DNA of 64,000 nucleotides from Paralvinella palmiformis. Its lineage: Eukaryota; Annelida; Polychaeta; Terebellida; Alvinellidae. This document shows positions 60,301 through 64,000 of the stretch, piece by piece. Position 1 is the first letter of the stretch. Each line of letters starts with the position of its first letter. Under the pieces are notes generated by a model. The model made no database searches. It was not told the origin of the DNA and saw nothing but the letters and a program-made list of their open reading frames with translations. The translations under genes and the position numbers were made by a program. The DNA is taken from the NCBI GenBank assembly GCA_025642065.1, contig JAODUP010001137.1:1-64000 (forward strand). The letters are read 5' to 3'.

Positions 60301-63300
60301 GGATTATTTCACTATATCTATGACACCAGGTACATTTTCTCATTATTATTGTGAATTTTTTGGTTACTGTTCTAAGCATTACATATCTAAAAAACATTTT
60401 CTGATGGTGGACTGTCCCTTTAATTGTGATAACCGCCATGATTATTTAAACCCATGTTCTAATTGGTGATGTGATCACAAAGACGTGTCATTACTATCGA
60501 GATATGTGAGCGTGTGTAATTGAATGAAATGGTTAATGAGGCCATGCAAAGAATGACCATAGAAGCCACATCAAAGGAAAATGATTACGGCAAACAGTGT
60601 GTTAAATACTTCCAAAACTAGCAAATGGGAACTACTAATAAACTACTTCAAACAAGCATTATGGAAACGAACGCACAGCAGCAGACAACGTGAAGCAGCC
60701 ATTGTTACCTATCGTCACACAGGGGATGAAACCAGACTGGGATTAAATCAACCCCAACATTATTACCAAATCATTCAAGAAGTGCTTTATCAGCAATGAT
60801 TTAGATGGCACGGAAGGTGATGTATGGTTGGCTGAACAGCATGACAAATCCGACACTGACTCCAACATGTATGATGACACACGAACAGATGTTCAGTGAA
60901 AAGTGATGAAGAATTTTTAATCAATACTGGCGATTTTAGTGCGTCTTAGATGCGAGTACACACTGTATATATTAAAAGCTTTCATGTGTAGCTTGATTGC
61001 ATAATTTAAATAGTTTCTATGTTGTTTCAGTTAAACGTTTCACTGTATGATTTCTTGTATTACAAATTTGCATCAGGTTTTTTTATTGCCCATATAATAT
61101 TGAGCAATCATTGTTCAAAAATATACTTGTACTTGAGTACTTTTAATTATATTCACTCTAGAGTACATGGATAAAATAAGTATTTGTATTCACAAAAACT
61201 ACATGTACTCATGCTCCAGTACTTTCCCATGTACTCAGCCCCAATCCTGCTCACACCTAAGATAATGGCGACTTTCTAAAGAAACATAACCTACAAACAC
61301 AAGACATGAGCTATTTTGTCTTTCTCTTTATAAATTTAACTAATTTCAATGTTGATGATTGATGTTTTATGACCACTTTTGTGCACAAGGTAGGCTAAAT
61401 GGGCTGAGCGACTTCCAAAGGTAATGAGATGAAGTAAAAGACAAAACAACCTTCAGATATGCCCACGCTGGGATTCGAATATGGGTGGTAGTGATCTGTG
61501 GACCAGCACGCTACTGCTAGACCATGGAGGCGCCCGACTAATTTCAATGTATCTAGAACTAGAAGAATATTTCATTCTTCTATCAGTTAGTTGGCCCACA
61601 TAATTTAAATCTGTATGACTAAAATATAATATTTGTTATACTATTTACCTGAAATGTTCTGGGAAGTTGGCTCTAACAAAGTTAGCTTCAACATCCTGTC
61701 TGATACAGACAATATGAGTGATTCCAGATCTTAACAGTGAATTCAACTGTAAAACAAGAGATTAAAATTTTAACAAAGAGCAGCTGACTATACAAATATC
61801 ACATTATAGTTCACACCAGTGTAGAATGACAAAACGGTACCTTTGTTTTATTGGCAGCAGCATATGGACCAAGGAAGAGCCCGGGAATTATTTCCTACAC
61901 AGAAAAAAAAGGTATTTTTAAGAATCTAGCAATAAGCATGACGAAAAGAGGTTTCAATGTGCATTAGCCCAAAACAAGATAATATTAGTTCGTTTAGGTT
62001 AAGACTATAGTCTAATGCAAAACAGTGTTAAAACACAATGCATAAAAATTGATTGTTGGCTTTAATGGCACATAATTGTGGAATGATTGCGAGACACATT
62101 CAGAAATATGAAGTACAGTTCAGTCCTGAGGCTTAACCAAGAATGAAGGAAACGTATGTGTATTCTGAAATCTAACATTAACAATTGCAGAACATTAGTA
62201 TTAAATACTAGGCCAGACATGACAGATCCATGTCTATTTTTAAAATATCAAAGCAAATCAGCTACTAAACTACTGGTGCACACAGTGACATACCTGCATT
62301 TCCCGACGCATGGTATACTCCCAATCCTGAAATTAGACAATGCTTTACTCTAAGCTTAACATATAATCAAACAGCAATTCTTTCTGCAACACACAGTTAC
62401 CGATAATACAATGATGCCTTATCTGAAACATTAATGTCATTAACTGATTAAGTTAATGTTTTAGGGATGCCAAAAATTCAAACAGTGAACAATATTCTGT
62501 TTAGAATGTTTGGAAAATACTTATAGCACAAAGGAGACAATATTATTAATGTTACTGTGATTCCATAGATTTGTGATACTGGAAGTTATAGGAAGATTTG
62601 TAACCCAAAACAGAATATTTTATTTTTCAGCTAGAATTCCCCCAATTCAGTTAGGTATGTTTGTATTATAACTACGCTAAAACATGACTGAATCCAATGA
62701 ATTCTTCAAAGAAGGAAATTTATGCCAAATTACACCTTGTTCACATAATTACACAACATATAAACATAATATGTTTTCCTATTTACTGATGATAATTCCT
62801 ACCTACATCGTGGGTGGCTGACCATGTTAAATGGTGCTGCTGTCTCCACTGAATTAAACAGTTATAAGAATAAACAAGAATGTAATGCTCTCTGCTCCAT
62901 CTTTCCATACTGAGTGTTGGGGGAGGAGAATAACTACTCAATAAAAGGGACCACACCGAAAATAAGACTCTAAGTGCTCACACTTTTGTCTACTATACCT
63001 GTTTCATGATCATAAATCAAGAAACGAAAGAAAATCAATCGCACCAATCACATGGGAGCAATATGGAAAGATGTAGTCTAAATACCCTAAAAGTTGGTCA
63101 CTGCTAGAGTGTATCATGTCATCAAAGGATCTCTAAGCCAAATCACCCCAGTTTTATATAATTACTTCATGGGATACATCAGCGCCATTTAATTTTAACG
63201 TGGGGACCCACCCATGATAGTAAAATTTTATTACTAAACTCTACAGTGGCACAACAAAAGTAAAAGACACATGGTACGTCTTACTTAGTTACTATGTCTA

Positions 63301-63792
63301 TGTGTAGATCAAGACCTAGTCTATGATAATCATAATGATGTGGGAGTCTGGAATTATAATGTCAAACCTATGTGCACAATCAGTCAACTCCCATAAATTC
63401 AGACAGTGTCACAGTAATAGGTATACTACCGTCTAGTATGAGTCACTGAGTTTCCGATTTCTGAATGTGACTAAAATAAAATAGTCTTCACTCACTGACC
63501 CCGGGCCTAGCCCAGGCCCCAGTGAGTGAGTCAATCGGTATCCGCAATTATTACATCAACAACGGTCAACATCAATAAAATTCATGATAAAAACAACAAT
63601 ACATTGTGAAATTAGTAGCACATTATCATAGTGTTATAGATCTAATATTTAAACTGAAATTGACAAATTCAACTAGATTTAAATCTAGACCTAGTCACCT
63701 AGTCTGAGTAGATCTATTCTACCAATTAACCAACACGTTACCGTTCCAATATCTGTTCCTCCCGGAATGAACGGCAGCGTTCGCACTTCCAT
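51380..63792 (-). CDS. STYX: STYX pseudophosphatase, eleven exons, complete
   Basis: Exons in order on -: 63792-63742, 62326-62294, 61894-61841, 61746-61649, 56966-56906, 56779-56743, 56635-56596, 55631-55581, 53698-53626, 52359-52296, 51450-51380 (stop TGA). All introns are GT-AG and the sum is 210 aa (human 223). Signatures in order: YTMRREMQEIIPGLFLGPY (residues about 21-39), GITHIVCIRQDVEANF, RYLILNIAD, HGNAGISRS (117-125), RRFCISPN, and an acidic tail after LKRKHTEEEN. It has the dual-specificity phosphatase fold, but Gly118 replaces the catalytic Cys of HCx5R while the Arg stays, so it binds phosphoproteins without hydrolysis. In vertebrates STYX anchors ERK1/2 in the nucleus and inhibits the ubiquitin-ligase subunit FBXW7; the same is inferred here. 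The start is chosen because ATG 63792 gives a short N-terminus in phase with exon 2. The 4.7-kb intron 4 holds several transposons. Confidence 0.96.
51700..51850 (-). mobile_element. tRNA-derived SINE-like element (second family)
   Basis: On -, a tRNA-like head (CCTGAACAACACAATCAGTA, then GGGTTTGAGTCCCAGTG as B box) is followed by a body with CCTGTGTTTTGGGATGTTTC, related to the 6430-6565 and 31500-31715 pieces. It lies in STYX intron 10-side sequence, upstream of the last exon. Confidence 0.55.
54031..55401. mobile_element. 1.37-kb element with 18-bp perfect terminal inverted repeats
   Basis: TAGCAATGACGGATGATT at 54031-54048 is exactly inverted at 55384-55401. The interior has several short reading frames (for example 54125-54421) without known motifs. 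A solo end of the same family lies at 43767-43784. Located in STYX intron 8. Confidence 0.65.
57377..57672. mobile_element. Palindromic MITE ending in CAGGGTTC
   Basis: Starts CAGGGTTCATACACATTTTG and ends as the inverse (GCGAACCCTG). Inner words such as TTCCAGGATTTTCCAGGACC and AGGACTTTCCAGG recur in both orientations, so most of the 296 bp can fold. CAGGG ends are common in hAT elements. No clear target duplication was found. Confidence 0.65.
59571..60972 (+). mobile_element. Decayed pogo-like DNA transposon
   Basis: The ends carry TATAAGTCACACT (left) and, inverted, CTAAGACGCACTAAAATCG (right), with GTGCGTCTTA present on both sides. Near the right end, translation around 60768-60895 gives SFKKCFISNDLDGTEGDVW and an acidic tail ending DDTRTDVQ, which is the C-terminus of pogo/CENP-B-type transposases. 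The catalytic part is gone, and a TTAA MITE (59778-60423) is inserted near the left end. Confidence 0.7.
59778..60423. mobile_element. TTAA MITE nested in the pogo-like element
   Basis: Starts TTAAAGGGATGGTCCATCTT and ends with the inverse GGTGGACTGTCCCTTTAA, so TTAA (59778-59781 and 60420-60423) bounds both ends, as in piggyBac-type insertions. About 646 bp long. The reading frames at 60155-60469 lie within it and look incidental. A truncated copy is at 44520-44681. Confidence 0.8.
61100..61255. repeat. Repeat with TACTTGAGTAC words
   Basis: GTACTTGAGTACTTTTAATT, CATGTACTCATGCTCCAGTA and CCATGTACTCAGCCCCAATC repeat AGTACT/GTACT words in both orientations and look like the end of a small hAT-type MITE. 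Confidence 0.35.
61353..61536 (-). mobile_element. tRNA-derived SINE, copy C, with 14-bp target duplication
   Basis: Least diverged copy. On - it starts GGGCGCCTCCATGGTCTAGC (A-box region), has ATTCGAATCCCAGCGTGGGC as B box (near 61480-61461) and ends in (ATC)n. Flanked by the identical ACTAATTTCAATGT at 61339-61352 and 61537-61550. Located in STYX intron 4. Confidence 0.88.
62327..63741 (-). other. STYX intron 1
   Basis: AT-rich except for the GC-rich hairpin at 63488-63529. No mobile element was recognised. Confidence 0.6.
63488..63529. repeat. GC-rich perfect hairpin
   Basis: TCACTCACTG (63488-63497) pairs with CAGTGAGTGA (63520-63529), and inside it GGGCCT (63503-63508) pairs with AGGCCC (63514-63519). 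It lies in STYX intron 1 about 210 bp past exon 1. Confidence 0.8.
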
Positions 63793-64000
63793 CCTATCGT
63801 TCACAGAATTTAACATTCAGATGTGTTGTTTACCAGTGTGTTTCCTAATACCTTCATGTTCATTTCTACAAACAGGCATTATCCTGACATCGTAAAAGTG
63901 GTGTTTTTAAACCATGGCTCAAAGCTGAAAACACGACGTCCGCAGTAAATAAGGCCACAGTTTTACTAAATACCACAAGGTTATTCTCTAAACATGCATC
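63793..64000 (-). promoter_or_regulatory. STYX 5' flank
   Basis: The STYX 5' UTR and promoter should lie here and may run beyond the window edge. No convincing motif was found. Confidence 0.3.

Noticed and set aside
60155..60469. 104-codon + frame and its - counterpart
   Set aside because: Both lie within the TTAA MITE and end at its inverted repeat.
1..64000. CRISPR arrays, bacterial operons or a phage-defence-like system
   Set aside because: Genes have many spliceosomal introns and animal homologues; tandem repeats are microsatellites or coding minisatellites without spacers.

Overview
The window is nuclear DNA from an animal, most likely a marine lophotrochozoan invertebrate such as a mollusc. 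It is AT-rich, its genes have many introns, and it is crowded with microsatellites, SINEs, LINE remnants and small DNA transposons. The animal assignment is firm because four intron-rich metazoan genes can be rebuilt exon by exon. The phylum is inferred from protein and repeat style and was not tested.

Four protein genes are supported. (1) A FAM47E-like gene on + (exons 4548-12707; the first exon may be missing). (2) A ZNF318-like matrin-type zinc-finger gene on + (exons 16000-28710), with an RS-rich region and a coding 33-bp minisatellite. (3) MEMO1 on - (nine exons, 45139 down to 32837), complete at 296 aa. (4) STYX on - (eleven exons, 63792 down to 51380), complete at 210 aa, with the pseudophosphatase Cys-to-Gly signature. 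Reading phase is consistent across every junction in all four models. The two + genes run head to tail. ZNF318 and MEMO1 converge. MEMO1 and STYX are in tandem on -. Nothing suggests the four act in one pathway.

The remaining sequence is introns and spacers full of mobile DNA. LINE remnants lie at 1-550, 7089-8420, about 15110-15420, 24100-25720 and 31050-31382. A tRNA-derived SINE family has three nearly full copies, each with a 14-15 bp target-site duplication; one copy landed 2 bp inside the 5' splice site of FAM47E exon 5. A second, older SINE-like family leaves fragments. Non-autonomous DNA transposons include a nested hAT-like element in ZNF318 intron 1, a 40-bp-TIR MITE at 18641-19063, a foldback element in MEMO1 intron 1, and a decayed pogo-like element in the STYX introns that carries a nested TTAA MITE. 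A 150-bp segment is repeated without visible change 303 bp away in MEMO1 intron 1.

I found no CRISPR array, operon, rRNA gene or convincing functional tRNA gene, and no evidence of a new multi-gene system. The points most worth checking are the coding repeats of the ZNF318-like protein, a GC-AG intron in MEMO1, the SINE beside a splice donor, the exact intronic duplication, and several apparently unnamed MITE families. All comparisons were made by eye.
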